Origin: Nitrobacter sp039808345
GTDB lineage: Bacteria; Pseudomonadota; Alphaproteobacteria; Rhizobiales; Xanthobacteraceae
Reading direction: 5' to 3'
Length of the DNA stretch: 64,000 nucleotides
Assembly (NCBI RefSeq): GCF_047824785.1
Contig: NZ_CP181167.1
Coordinates: forward strand, 868,001-932,000
The position numbers and the translations under genes are program-made. Shown piece after piece: positions 9,629 to 17,778 of this stretch (position 1 is the first letter of the stretch; the number at the start of each line of letters is the position of its first letter). The notes beneath the pieces were generated by a model. The model did not search any database, was not told the DNA's origin, and worked only from the letters and a program-made list of their open reading frames with translations.

Positions 9629-9786
9629 CGCGCTCTTTTCGTCGTCTTGCGATGACCCTCCAATAATCGGTCTTGCTCAAGAATTTTATAAGCATCCCGA
9701 AGAAGCTCACAGAAGTTGCTGCCGGCTAGGGTCCCATGCATGAAAAAATCAACACGGTCCGGGAACAGGCGCTTATCGACCGGCAT
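9625..9786 (-). CDS. 53-residue hypothetical protein
   Basis: This short frame, from MPVDKRLFPDRVDFFMHG to a basic tail ending KTTKRAR, ends in an ATGA overlap with the next gene, which supports it being real. The central part (FCELLRDAYKILEQDRLL) is helical. I do not recognise the family. It lies opposite the 3' part of the truncated primase frame on the other strand. Confidence 0.5.
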   Translation of the reverse strand: MPVDKRLFPDRVDFFMHGTLAGSNFCELLRDAYKILEQDRLLEGHRKTTKRAR

Positions 9787-9995
9787 GGGCGCTCGGGTCC
9801 AGCGTCGCGGTCAAGACGTTCCCGGTCCTGAAACGACCCTCCGAGATTACCATCCTTGAGGAGAACGACCCGACCAGTCGGCGCGATGTGAAGATCTGCG
9901 CCAAGCGCTACCTCGCGGCCAAGAAGCCGGTGAATATCGTCAGTTCATATGTCGGCAACGATTTCAACGACGCGTGGAGGGCTATGCGTCGATGA
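9744..9995 (+). pseudogene. Primase C-terminal toprim fragment
   Basis: An open frame without a start ends in a TGA that overlaps the helicase ATG (ATGA). It reads AYRPAWALGSSVAVKTFPVL, then ITILEENDPTSRRDVK and KKPVNIVSSYVGNDFNDAWR. This matches the end of phage toprim primases (the GS-G-FPVL strand, the LxExD metal-binding segment and the DxND tail). The zinc-binding and catalytic N-terminal parts are missing, so several hundred codons were deleted between the integrase block and this point. Confidence 0.75.
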
Positions 9996-11374
9996 CGACC
10001 GCGCCTCCGCACATGCACGAGAACATCAGAACGCGTCGGATGGAGCCGCTGGCGAATGACGTTGTGACGGAGGATAGCGCTGCGGTTCTATTCGTTGAGC
10101 GGCACGGCGAAGACATTCGTTACTGCCACACCAAAGGGGCTTGGTTTCGGTGGGATGGCGTTCGGTGGAAGATCGATGAAACCGGAATCACATATCAGGA
10201 GGCCAGAGAGATCGCGCGGGAGCTTAGTGAAGAGCAGGCTGGTTCCGCTAGAAAGACTATAGGGAAAACAGCGTTTGCCAGTGGCATTGAGCGATTTGCT
10301 CGGCATGACCCCCTGACGCGGGTGAATGTGGAATTCTGGAATCAGGATCCGTGGCTGCTTGGCACGCCAGGTGGCGTGGTGGACCTGACGACGGGCAAGT
10401 TGAATCTACCGGATCGTCATTATGGCATCACCAAAACAACTCTGTGTGCCCCGCTCGATAGCGGTTGCCCGCGCTGGCTTAAGTTTTTAGCCGAGACGAC
10501 CGGCGACGACAGTGAACTGATCCGGTTTTTGCAGCAATGGTGCGGTTATTGCTTGACAGGGCAGACGACCGAACATGCCCTTCTGTTCGTATCTGGTCCA
10601 GGCGGTAACGGAAAGTCGGTGTGGCTGAACATCATCACGGCCATTCTCAAGGACTACAGCCGCGCTGCGGCAATGGAGACGTTCACAGCGTCGAAGACAG
10701 ACAAGCATCCGACCGATCTCGCGATGCTGAACGGGGCGCGCCTCGTGACAGCCTCGGAGACAGAAGAGGGCCGCGCTTGGGCGGAATCGCGGATCAAGCA
10801 ATTGACCGGCGGTGATCCGGTGACAGCCAGGTTTATGCGGCAGGATTTCTTTACCTTCAAGCCGCAGTTCAAACTGATGATCGTCGGCAACCACAAGCCG
10901 GTACTGCATAACGTGGACGACGCAGCGCGGCGACGATTCAACATAGTGCCGTTTATGTTCAAGCCCAAGAACCCGGATCGTGAGCTTGAGGCTAAGCTAA
11001 TGATGGAAGCGGGCGGCATTCTGCAATGGATGATCGATGGATGTCTCGACTGGCAAAAGAACGGGCTCGTTCGTCCAGACTCTGTGAAGGCAGCTACCGA
11101 GGCTTATTTCAGCGATCAGGATATTTTCGGCCAGTGGATAGAGGATTGCTGCGACGTTCAAATGGGGGTGGCTCGCACCTGGGACAAATCATCCGATCTT
11201 TTCGATAGTTGGTCGGAATATGCGCATAAGGCTGGCGACGCTCCGGGCACCAAGAAATCTTTTGGACAACTGATGCAGAAGAGGGGATTCGAGCAATATC
11301 GCGTTCCTGGTCAGGGTACGCGAGCATTCCGGTTCATCCGCCTCAAGCTTGCCGGTGGAAGGGAGGGCGAATGA
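9992..11374 (+). CDS. Phage/plasmid primase-helicase, D5/P4 family
   Basis: The 460-residue protein is a superfamily III helicase of the D5/P4 type that unwinds the replication origin. A D5_N-like region (FFxDGVRWKID..., then TPGGVVDLTTGKL near residue 130) precedes the ATPase domain: Walker A LLFVSGPGGNGKSVW near residue 200, Walker B-like LNGARLVTASETEEGRAW, sensor MIVGNHKPVLHNVDDAARRR with the SF3 motif C Asn and the Arg finger. The ATG at 9992 was chosen because it overlaps the stop of the upstream primase stump; six extra codons are open before it. The helicase appears complete though its primase is not. Confidence 0.9.
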   Translation: MTTAPPHMHENIRTRRMEPLANDVVTEDSAAVLFVERHGEDIRYCHTKGAWFRWDGVRWKIDETGITYQEAREIARELSEEQAGSARKTIGKTAFASGIERFARHDPLTRVNVEFWNQDPWLLGTPGGVVDLTTGKLNLPDRHYGITKTTLCAPLDSGCPRWLKFLAETTGDDSELIRFLQQWCGYCLTGQTTEHALLFVSGPGGNGKSVWLNIITAILKDYSRAAAMETFTASKTDKHPTDLAMLNGARLVTASETEEGRAWAESRIKQLTGGDPVTARFMRQDFFTFKPQFKLMIVGNHKPVLHNVDDAARRRFNIVPFMFKPKNPDRELEAKLMMEAGGILQWMIDGCLDWQKNGLVRPDSVKAATEAYFSDQDIFGQWIEDCCDVQMGVARTWDKSSDLFDSWSEYAHKAGDAPGTKKSFGQLMQKRGFEQYRVPGQGTRAFRFIRLKLAGGREGE

Positions 11375-12195
11375 CGAAGCTCCGTCAGCGTCACGAACGG
11401 TTTGACAAGGCGGCCGCCGGCAATCCGGAATTGCAGATCGAGCTGGAAGCCGAGCGCATGGCGGCTCGGGACTTCGCTCTGGACTGCGTTGAGTTTATCG
11501 AGGGAAAGCAAACGCCGGGCGCGGCCCGAGCGAAAGCAGAGCATGACAGGCTTGTGAAGCAGAACAAAGAAGCGCGGCGGCGCGCGCTGTGCGGCGCCGA
11601 TCCGCTGAACGTTACGGGTCAGCGCCATGCAAAACCGGCGCGCAAGATGTTAGCAGCAGATCCGATCGAGCGCGTCGGCAACATCGTCCGGACATTGCCA
11701 TCTGTCAGACGCCTTCGCGGCAAAAATAAGCTTGATCAACGCCAGCACATGGCGGCGGAGACTTATCGTGACGCTTTTGAGAGGGTCCGGGCGCCCCTGG
11801 GGGGCTCTATGGACTTCAACGGAAGGGTACAAACCCGGTATGCCGACCGCTCACCAACGGAAGCCTGTCTCCTGGCAGCAGAGACGTTGAAAGAGGCCAA
11901 AAACCTTCTCGGATCGCAATCGATTATCATCATCGAAAGTATCGTCTGCGACGGGAGAGGCATCGAAGAGTGCGCTCGAAAAATCTACGGTATCAGCGAC
12001 GATGACAAGATCACGGCGCGCGATGTCAACTATGTCGGACGGCGGCTCCGGGAAGCACTGACGGAGCTTGCCGATCTCTGGCACCCACAGACCCGCAGGC
12101 CCCGCATGCAGGGGTACAGACCCGCCCAGGGCGAGATGGTGAGTGGCGACGCTGGCGTCAGGAACGTGGGCGTCAAACCGTTCGTGATGCGGTAG
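11371..12195 (+). CDS. Phage protein of unknown function (DUF6456-like pattern)
   Basis: A 274-residue protein whose ATG overlaps the helicase stop (ATGA). The first 100 residues are highly charged and helical; from about residue 125 it reads AAETYRDAFERVRAPLGG, then LLGSQSIIIIESIVCDGRG and VGRRLREALTELADLW, a pattern I associate with phage proteins that occupy the late-regulator position in alphaproteobacterial prophages. A role in late gene control is a guess from position. The tail (GDAGVRNVGVKPFVMR) looks unstructured. Confidence 0.7.
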   Translation: MTKLRQRHERFDKAAAGNPELQIELEAERMAARDFALDCVEFIEGKQTPGAARAKAEHDRLVKQNKEARRRALCGADPLNVTGQRHAKPARKMLAADPIERVGNIVRTLPSVRRLRGKNKLDQRQHMAAETYRDAFERVRAPLGGSMDFNGRVQTRYADRSPTEACLLAAETLKEAKNLLGSQSIIIIESIVCDGRGIEECARKIYGISDDDKITARDVNYVGRRLREALTELADLWHPQTRRPRMQGYRPAQGEMVSGDAGVRNVGVKPFVMR

Positions 12196-12197
12196 TG

Positions 12198-12329
12198 TCA
12201 GCGAAGGCTAGCGGCCACTATAAGCCCTACCCCGATAAAAATCGCCAAACCTCCAAAGACGCCTAGAGTCATGTATATTCTGTCGGTCGGTCCCCGGGGC
12301 ATCGGCTCCGGTCTGTCCATATCGTCCAT
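12198..12329 (-). CDS. 43-residue membrane protein
   Basis: The frame reads MDDMDRPEPMPRGPTDRIYM followed by one hydrophobic segment TLGVFGGLAIFIGVGLIVAA and ends in SLR. A proline-rich cytoplasmic lead and one membrane helix indicate a small single-pass protein. It lies 34 bases after another small membrane gene on the same strand, antisense to the replication genes. Function unknown; it could be a lysis or superinfection-exclusion accessory. Confidence 0.55.
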   Translation of the reverse strand: MDDMDRPEPMPRGPTDRIYMTLGVFGGLAIFIGVGLIVAASLR

Positions 12330-12363
12330 GGGAAGTCATCCTGTTTCTGCCGTGGCGGCGCTT

Positions 12364-12564
12364 CTATTCCTGTCCGCCCATGACCCACACCGTTGCCATG
12401 GTGATGATGATCGCGATGAACTGCAGGAATATTCGCAGCTGCATCAGGTTCTGTGAGAGCTGAGAACTGCCGCCACGCACCATATTCGTGAAGCCCATTA
12501 GGAATACTGCCGTGACCGAGGCCACTGCGGTGGGCACCAGAATCTGGCTCAGAAACGAGATCAT
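12364..12564 (-). CDS. 66-residue membrane protein, two predicted helices
   Basis: The protein begins MISFLSQILVPTAVASVTAV and ends MATVWVMGGQE. It has two hydrophobic segments (LVPTAVASVTAVFLMGF and LQFIAIIITMATVWVM) separated by a short Ser/Gln-rich loop. It is followed by the 43-residue membrane gene, probably as a two-gene unit. The arrangement is holin-like, but the true lysis module is 6 kb away, so no function is claimed. Confidence 0.6.
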   Translation of the reverse strand: MISFLSQILVPTAVASVTAVFLMGFTNMVRGGSSQLSQNLMQLRIFLQFIAIIITMATVWVMGGQE

Positions 12565-12836
12565 GGGCGGTTCGCCTCTTGCCCTTAATCCAGCAACCGC
12601 ATGCGTTGAAATAGGTTCCTAACGCCCAGGTTTACCTCGCTCGGTTTCCATATGAGAGCGTGAAGGTCCGTTGGCGCAGCGACTCGAAGGCGGAAGGAGC
12701 CACTCCAGTTGCCGGGTCTGTCCCTCGTTTCGCAAAACAGGGGGTAAATTTTTTGTGGAATATTTGGCGTGGGTCGACCGTGGATGGTTCTCGAACCGGC
12801 CGCTTCTCCGTTGATGGTTCCAAAAATAGGAATCCG

Positions 12837-12996
12837 CAAAACACGTCACAACGCGTCACGCGTCACACAGATGGTATCCTTTAACCGGCAGGTGTGACAC
12901 GTGACGGATAGTGACACGTTTTCCGTATCTCCCCTCTACGCGCGCGCGTGAGGGCGATAATAGTCAAAACACGTCACAACGCGTCACGCGTCACAC
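12837..12996. repeat. Pair of exact 32-bp repeats with GTCACGCGT-type iterons
   Basis: An exact 32-bp sequence occurs at 12837-12868 and 12965-12996 in direct orientation. Each is built of short CGTCAC/GCGTCAC units, and between them (about 12890-12920) the opposite orientation appears as GTGTGACACGTGAC and AGTGACACG. The region lies in the 556-base non-coding stretch 12565-13120 between the replication and packaging genes. Such clusters can be replication-initiator binding sites or repressor operators. Confidence 0.75.
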
Positions 12997-13069
12997 CCTT
13001 GCTCCTCATGGCCGGCGATTGACTGTCTGACACTCATCTGCTAGCGGTGTGCTTGCGTAATAATTGCGT

Positions 13070-13103
13070 CCGCCGCTCCGGAGAAATCCGCGGGCGGTTT
13101 TTT
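13070..13103 (+). terminator. Rho-independent terminator
   Basis: A G+C-rich stem closed by CCGCC and GGCGG, with an imperfect inner part, is followed directly by six Ts, just before the small gene at 13121. It probably ends transcription from the early region or attenuates entry into the packaging genes. Confidence 0.65.
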
Positions 13104-13120
13104 GTTGGGTTATTGATCAC

Positions 13121-13483
13121 ATGACAATCCACATTCCGCTCAGCCAGGTCGGTTCAGCCGAAAGCTTCGTTCAGAACGTCGAGTCGTTCTGGCAGGCGAA
13201 GCTGGCGCACCGCTTCACGGTCCATATGCCGGCCCCGACAGCCGATCCGCTCGTTGAATCCGTGGTCCGTCGCATTCAGGGCGAGCCGGGAAAGCCGGAC
13301 GATTTTGTCGTGCTGCCGTTCGAGATCATCGATGACACGCCACGCACGCCAACCCACGCTTTCCTGCCATCCTCGAGCGTCAGCGCCAGCGCGATCTGCG
13401 TGATCGGCCCGACCAGTATGACCACATCTGGGAAGGCGACTTCGTGTCCGTGGTCGAAGGCGCTTACTATGCGCCGTATCTGA
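13121..13483 (+). CDS. Phage protein fused by deletion to out-of-frame terminase DNA
   Basis: The frame begins MTIHIPLSQVGSAESFVQNV and up to about residue 80 (FEIIDDTPRTPTHAF) looks like a coherent small phage protein of unknown function. After that the reading is low-complexity Ser/Thr (SSSVSASAICVIG...), because the DNA there encodes terminase in another frame. So a deletion removed the end of this gene and the beginning of the terminase gene. The true protein is 3'-truncated; expression is uncertain. No strong ribosome site is seen. Confidence 0.5.
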   Translation: MTIHIPLSQVGSAESFVQNVESFWQAKLAHRFTVHMPAPTADPLVESVVRRIQGEPGKPDDFVVLPFEIIDDTPRTPTHAFLPSSSVSASAICVIGPTSMTTSGKATSCPWSKALTMRRI

Positions 13484-14112
13484 TCGCGGCGAAGCAGGAA
13501 GGTCGGATTGGCCGGGTGACGTTCGATCCTTTGATGAGGGTCAAGATATTCTGCGACCTCGGCGGGACAGGAGCTCGTGCCGACGCCTTCACGATGTGGC
13601 CGGCGCAATTCATCGCCAGGGAAATTCGGACAAGGGACTATTACGAAGCTCAGGGCCAGCCGCTCGCGACGCATATCCAGTGGCTGCATTCGAAGGGGTA
13701 CACGCCGGCTCGTGCCGATATCGTGCTCCCCCATGATGGCGAAACTAACGATCGCGTCCATGACGTGTCGTTTGAGAGCGCGTTCCGCGATGCTGGTTAT
13801 GATGTGACCGTTGTTCCCAACCAGGGCAAGGGCGCGGCGAAGATGCGTATCGAGGCTGGCCGGCGGCACTTCGGAGCGATCTGGTTCGATGAAGAGACGA
13901 CCGAGCCCGGCCGCGACGCGCTGGGCTGGTATCACGAGAAGCGCTCGGATGATGATCGCGACATCGGCCTTGGACCGGAACACGATTGGTCTTCGCATGG
14001 CGCGGATGCGTTTGGCCTGATGTGCATCTGCTATGAGGCGCCGGAAGCGCCCCGGCAGCGTAGCCGCTATCAGCGCGGCAGTTCTTCGAGAGGTAGTGCG
14101 TGGTCGGCATGA
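13345..14112 (+). pseudogene. Terminase large subunit, C-terminal (nuclease) fragment
   Basis: In the frame that ends at 14112 the DNA reads NPRFPAILERQRQRDLR, DQYDHIWEGDFVSVVEGAYY, then KIFCDLGGTGARADAFTMW (nuclease Asp), HDGETNDRVHDVSFE and a tail with SSHGADAFGLMCICYE. This is the RNase H-like nuclease half of a large terminase. The ATPase half (Walker A and B) is missing. No start lies at the junction; the first internal ATG is at 13444. The stop overlaps the portal ATG (ATGA), the normal order for P22-like packaging genes. Confidence 0.8.
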
Positions 14113-16268
14113 CGGACGATATCGACGAGCGCCCGGCCGTGAATGAGGAGGGCGCCAAGATCGGTTCGGCCGATCTGGATGGCCTGTTTGACAGGCTGAA
14201 GGGCTGGTGCTGCGAAGACCTCTCCAAAACCGCCAAATGGCGCTCGGACGCGCGCGAGGATTATGCCTTCGAGGCCGGCGACCAGTGGTCGGAGGAGGAC
14301 AAGGGTGTCCTTCGCGACCAGTTGCGCCCGGTCATCACCATGAACCGGGTCGGATCCATCATCGACAGCGTGTCGGGGTCGGAGATTTCGAACCGGCAAG
14401 AGGTCCAGTACATCCCGCGGACCCAGGGTGATGTTCAGGTCAACGAGATATTCACATCTGCGGCGAAGTGGTTCCGCGACGAGTGCGACGCGGAGGACGA
14501 GGAGTCAGACGCATTCCGCGATGTCCTGATCTGCGGGATGGGCTGGACCGAAACCCGGCTGGACTATGAGGACAACCCTGACGGCGATCCGCGGATTGAT
14601 CGCATCGACCCGTTGGAGATGGTGTGGGATAGCGCGGCCAAGAAGAAGAACATCATCGACGGCCGGCGCGTGTTTCATATCCGGCGCGACATTCCGATCG
14701 AGGAGGCGCGCGCACTGTGCCCGAACGACGATTTCGAGGACGCGGACTACAACGCGACCTGGGTCAACGACGAGATCGACAAGAAGGACATCGACGAGAA
14801 CGACGGCCGGTTTTATGACAAGCCGGATCAGTCGGCTGAGGAAGACTCGCAGAAGGGCGACAAGCGCGTCACGCTGGTTCGGGCTCAGTGGTATGAGCGG
14901 GAGCCGGCGTTTCGCATCATCAATCCGGACGACCCCGGCCAGATCGTCACGGTCGGCAAGAAGCAGCATGACGCCATTCAGAATGCGGCCAGGAACGCCG
15001 GCATTCCGCCTTTGAAGTCGGTTCGGATCACCCGTAAGGTTTTCAAGCAGGCGTATCTCGGCCGCGTGCTTCTGGAAGTCAGCGAGGCTCCGTGCAAGGA
15101 CCGGTTTTCCTTCAACTGCATGACCGGCAAGCGTGATCGCAACAAGAATACGTTTTATGGCCTCGTCAGGTCGATGAAGGATCCGCAGCGCTGGGCCAAC
15201 AAGTGGCTGTCGCAGACGCTGCACATCATGAACTCGACGGCCAAGGGCGGCATTGTTGCCGAGCGCGGCGTGTTCGACAATGACGCGGAAGCCGAGGAGA
15301 GCTGGGCCAAGCAGGACGCGATTACCTGGCTGAAGAAGGGAGCCCTGCAGGAGGGACGCTGGAAGGAAAAGCCGCAGGCGCAGTTCCCGGTTGGCTTCTA
15401 TCAGCTTACGGAAATGGCGATCTCGTCGATCCGGGACGTAACCGGCGTCAATGTCGAAGTGCTCGGCATGCGGGAGGCCACTCAGGCGGCCAGCCTTGAG
15501 GCGCAGCGCAAGCAGTCGGCCATGGTGATCCTTCAGCCGATGTTCGACAGCCTGCGACGCTACCGCAAGAACCAGGGCCGGACGCTGCTTTATCTGATCC
15601 AGAACTATCTGTCGGATGGCCGTCTGATCCGGATCGTCGGGGAGGAGGGGGAGCAGTACGTCCCGCTGACCCGCCAGCCTCAGGTCGAGACTTATGATGT
15701 CATCGTGGACCAGAGCCCGACTTCGCCTGACCAGAAACAGGCGATCTGGGGGATGCTGCAGCAGATTCTGCCGGCCATCGGGAAGATCATCCCGCCGGAA
15801 GTCTATATGGCGCTGTTGAAGTATTCGCCGCTACCGACCTCCGTTCAGAAGGACATTGAGAAGGGCGTAGAGGCATCGCAGCAGAGCCAGCAGGGCCAGC
15901 CGAGCGCTGAGGAGCAGAAGGCGCAGAACGATATCAAGATCGAGGACATGAAGGTGCAAGCCGAGATCGAGCGGTTGAACCGAAAGACCGAGGCTGAAAT
16001 CAAGGCGATGGAGCGCAAGGCGGACGTCCAGGAGAAGATTGCGCAGCGCAAGGCGATGGCGGACGCCATGTCGAAGGCGGCGCCGCCGGCAGGACCAGCG
16101 GTGGACGAGAACGGAATGCCTGTCGCGGGGCAGCCTGATCAATCGACGGCGGTGCTTGTGACGCTGATGTCTGAACTGACGCAGGCCCTGAAGGCGCTGA
16201 GCGCGCCAAAGCAGATCGTTTACGGCCCGAACGGTGAACCGGTCGGCGTCAAACCCATGGTGGCCTGA
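14109..16268 (+). CDS. P22-like portal protein
   Basis: A 719-residue portal (head-tail connector) protein through which DNA is packaged. Recognisable parts are LFDRLKGWCCEDLSKTAKWR near the N-terminus, QLRPVITMNRVGSIIDSVSG, DPLEMVWDSAAKKKN, then SIRDVTGVNVEVLGMREATQ and LRRYRKNQGRTLLYLIQNYL, as in P22 gp1-type portals. The last 150 residues are a Gln/Lys/Ala-rich coiled region, consistent with the long C-terminal barrel. It overlaps the terminase stop. It looks intact, but the scaffold and coat genes expected next are replaced by an IS21 derivative that starts one base after the portal stop. Confidence 0.88.
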   Translation: MTDDIDERPAVNEEGAKIGSADLDGLFDRLKGWCCEDLSKTAKWRSDAREDYAFEAGDQWSEEDKGVLRDQLRPVITMNRVGSIIDSVSGSEISNRQEVQYIPRTQGDVQVNEIFTSAAKWFRDECDAEDEESDAFRDVLICGMGWTETRLDYEDNPDGDPRIDRIDPLEMVWDSAAKKKNIIDGRRVFHIRRDIPIEEARALCPNDDFEDADYNATWVNDEIDKKDIDENDGRFYDKPDQSAEEDSQKGDKRVTLVRAQWYEREPAFRIINPDDPGQIVTVGKKQHDAIQNAARNAGIPPLKSVRITRKVFKQAYLGRVLLEVSEAPCKDRFSFNCMTGKRDRNKNTFYGLVRSMKDPQRWANKWLSQTLHIMNSTAKGGIVAERGVFDNDAEAEESWAKQDAITWLKKGALQEGRWKEKPQAQFPVGFYQLTEMAISSIRDVTGVNVEVLGMREATQAASLEAQRKQSAMVILQPMFDSLRRYRKNQGRTLLYLIQNYLSDGRLIRIVGEEGEQYVPLTRQPQVETYDVIVDQSPTSPDQKQAIWGMLQQILPAIGKIIPPEVYMALLKYSPLPTSVQKDIEKGVEASQQSQQGQPSAEEQKAQNDIKIEDMKVQAEIERLNRKTEAEIKAMERKADVQEKIAQRKAMADAMSKAAPPAGPAVDENGMPVAGQPDQSTAVLVTLMSELTQALKALSAPKQIVYGPNGEPVGVKPMVA

Positions 16269-16363
16269 TTGTGTTTCGGCGTGGAATAAGGACCCTGTTT
16301 TCGGGGTAATCGGCATCCAATCGGGACCCCGGGGCAAGGGTCCACAGTGGCTTCCATCGAGTC

Positions 16364-16852
16364 ATGGAAGCCGAGGTTGGAATGCTGGTGGTGGAGACGA
16401 TTGCCAAGATCCGTCGCGCCTATTTTGTTGATGGTCGTCCGATCAAGGCGATTTGCCGAGAACTCGGCGTGTCGCGGAAGGTGGTTCGCAAGGTCATCCG
16501 TTCTCAATCGACGGAGTTTCGGTACGAGCGAGAGACACAGCCTCAGCCGAAGATGGGCCCTTGGAGTGCCGAGCTTGACCGGTTGCTGGTGGCAAACGAG
16601 AGCAAGGCGGCGCGAGAACGGCTGACGCTGATCCGGTTGTTCGAAGAGCTTCGCGGTCTGGGCTATGTCGGGGGCTACGATGCGGTTCGTCGATATGCGC
16701 GGCGCTGGAGCCAAGAGCGTGGCGCCTCGACCACCTCGGCCTATGTGCCACTGAGCTTTGCACCCGGGGAAGCCTACCAGTTTGACTGGAGCCACGAAGT
16801 GGTCCTGCTGAGCGGGGTCACGGTGATCGTGAACCTCCGGAGGACCAACTGA
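16364..16852 (+). pseudogene. istA: istA transposase, N-terminal fragment
   Basis: The frame has the IstA helix-turn-helix (RPIKAICRELGVSRKVVRKV) and the start of the DDE domain, YQFDWSHEVVLLSGVTVIV, including the first catalytic Asp. It then breaks off after about 155 residues and ends NLRRTN. A complete IstA has roughly 500 residues, so the second Asp and Glu are lost. The last base overlaps the istB ATG, showing that the deletion kept the normal istA-istB junction. The protein cannot transpose the element. Confidence 0.88.
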
Positions 16853-17715
16853 TGGAACGAGCCCAAATCTTCGATCTCATGGGTGAGCTCAAGCTCTACG
16901 GAATGAAGGCCGCCTTCGACGAGATCATGGTGACCGCCATCAAGCGCCAGCATGAACCTCAGCGCATCGTCGGCGACTTGCTCACGGCCGAGATCAGCGA
17001 AAAGCAGGCGAGATCGATCAAGTACCAGCTCACCATCGCCAAGCTTCCTCTCGCCAAGGACATCGCTGACTTCCAGTTCGACGGCACGCCGATCAACCAG
17101 ACACTTGTCAATGATCTCGCCGGCGGCGGCTTCATCGCCCAGCAACGCAACGTCGTGCTGGTCGGCGGTACCGGCACCGGCAAGACCCATCTGGCCATCG
17201 CCATCGCCAGGAGCTGCATCCGCTCCGGTGCCCGCGGGCGCTTTTACAACGTCGTCGACCTCGTCAACCGTCTCGAAAGCGAGACCCGCAACGGACGTCA
17301 GGGCCGGCTCGCCGAACATCTGACCCGGATGGACTTCATCGTTCTCGACGAACTGGGTTACCTACCGTTCGCTCAATCCGGCGGCCAGCTTCTGTTCCAC
17401 CTCATCAGCCGGCTTTACGAGCGCACATCCGTCATCGTCACCACCAACCTCTCCTTCGGAGAGTGGCCCAGCGTGTTCGGCGATGCCAAGATGACCACTG
17501 CGCTGCTCGACCGGCTGACCCATCACTGTGACATCGTAGAGACCGGTAACGACAGCTGGAGATTCAAAAGCCGCGACGACGATCAAACAACCCGCGCTCG
17601 CACCGTCTCCGCAATCCCGGCCAGCTCCGACGCTGCGAGCGCTACCAGCAAAGCTCGCCGATCAAAGGGGGCCCTTTTGGACGCCGATGGAGGGTCCCGT
17701 TCCAACGCCGATTGA
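16852..17715 (+). CDS. istB: IS21 helper ATPase IstB
   Basis: The 287-residue protein is the AAA+ ATPase that assists IstA in target selection. It has Walker A VGGTGTGKTHLAIAIA near residue 103, Walker B MDFIVLDELGYLPF, and sensor VIVTTNLSFGEWPSVFGD with DRLTHHCDIVETGNDSWRFK. The domain ends near residue 245; the rest is a non-conserved extension that reads into the right terminal repeat. It looks intact but without its IstA partner can act only in trans with another copy. Confidence 0.93.
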   Translation: MERAQIFDLMGELKLYGMKAAFDEIMVTAIKRQHEPQRIVGDLLTAEISEKQARSIKYQLTIAKLPLAKDIADFQFDGTPINQTLVNDLAGGGFIAQQRNVVLVGGTGTGKTHLAIAIARSCIRSGARGRFYNVVDLVNRLESETRNGRQGRLAEHLTRMDFIVLDELGYLPFAQSGGQLLFHLISRLYERTSVIVTTNLSFGEWPSVFGDAKMTTALLDRLTHHCDIVETGNDSWRFKSRDDDQTTRARTVSAIPASSDAASATSKARRSKGALLDADGGSRSNAD

Positions 17716-17778
17716 CAGTTCTGGCCGTAAGTCATAATCGGCCGCCACTTCTAAGCCACCTTCAAAGGACTCCTACCA

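Larger units (their letters stand above)
16270..17717 (+). mobile_element. IS21-family element, internally deleted
   Basis: The ends match as imperfect inverted repeats: left TGTGTTTCGGCGTGGAATAA and right (reverse complement) TGTCAATCGGCGTTGGAACG, both continuing into a GGGACCC/AGGACCC block. A second TCGG-rich repeat follows the left end, as usual for IS21. The element is about 1.45 kb instead of about 2.5 kb because most of istA is missing. No target duplication was found. It replaces the prophage head genes. Confidence 0.85.

Noticed and set aside
12837..12996. CRISPR array
   Set aside because: Only two copies of the 32-mer, a 96-base gap rather than regular spacers, internal sub-repeats and no cas genes.
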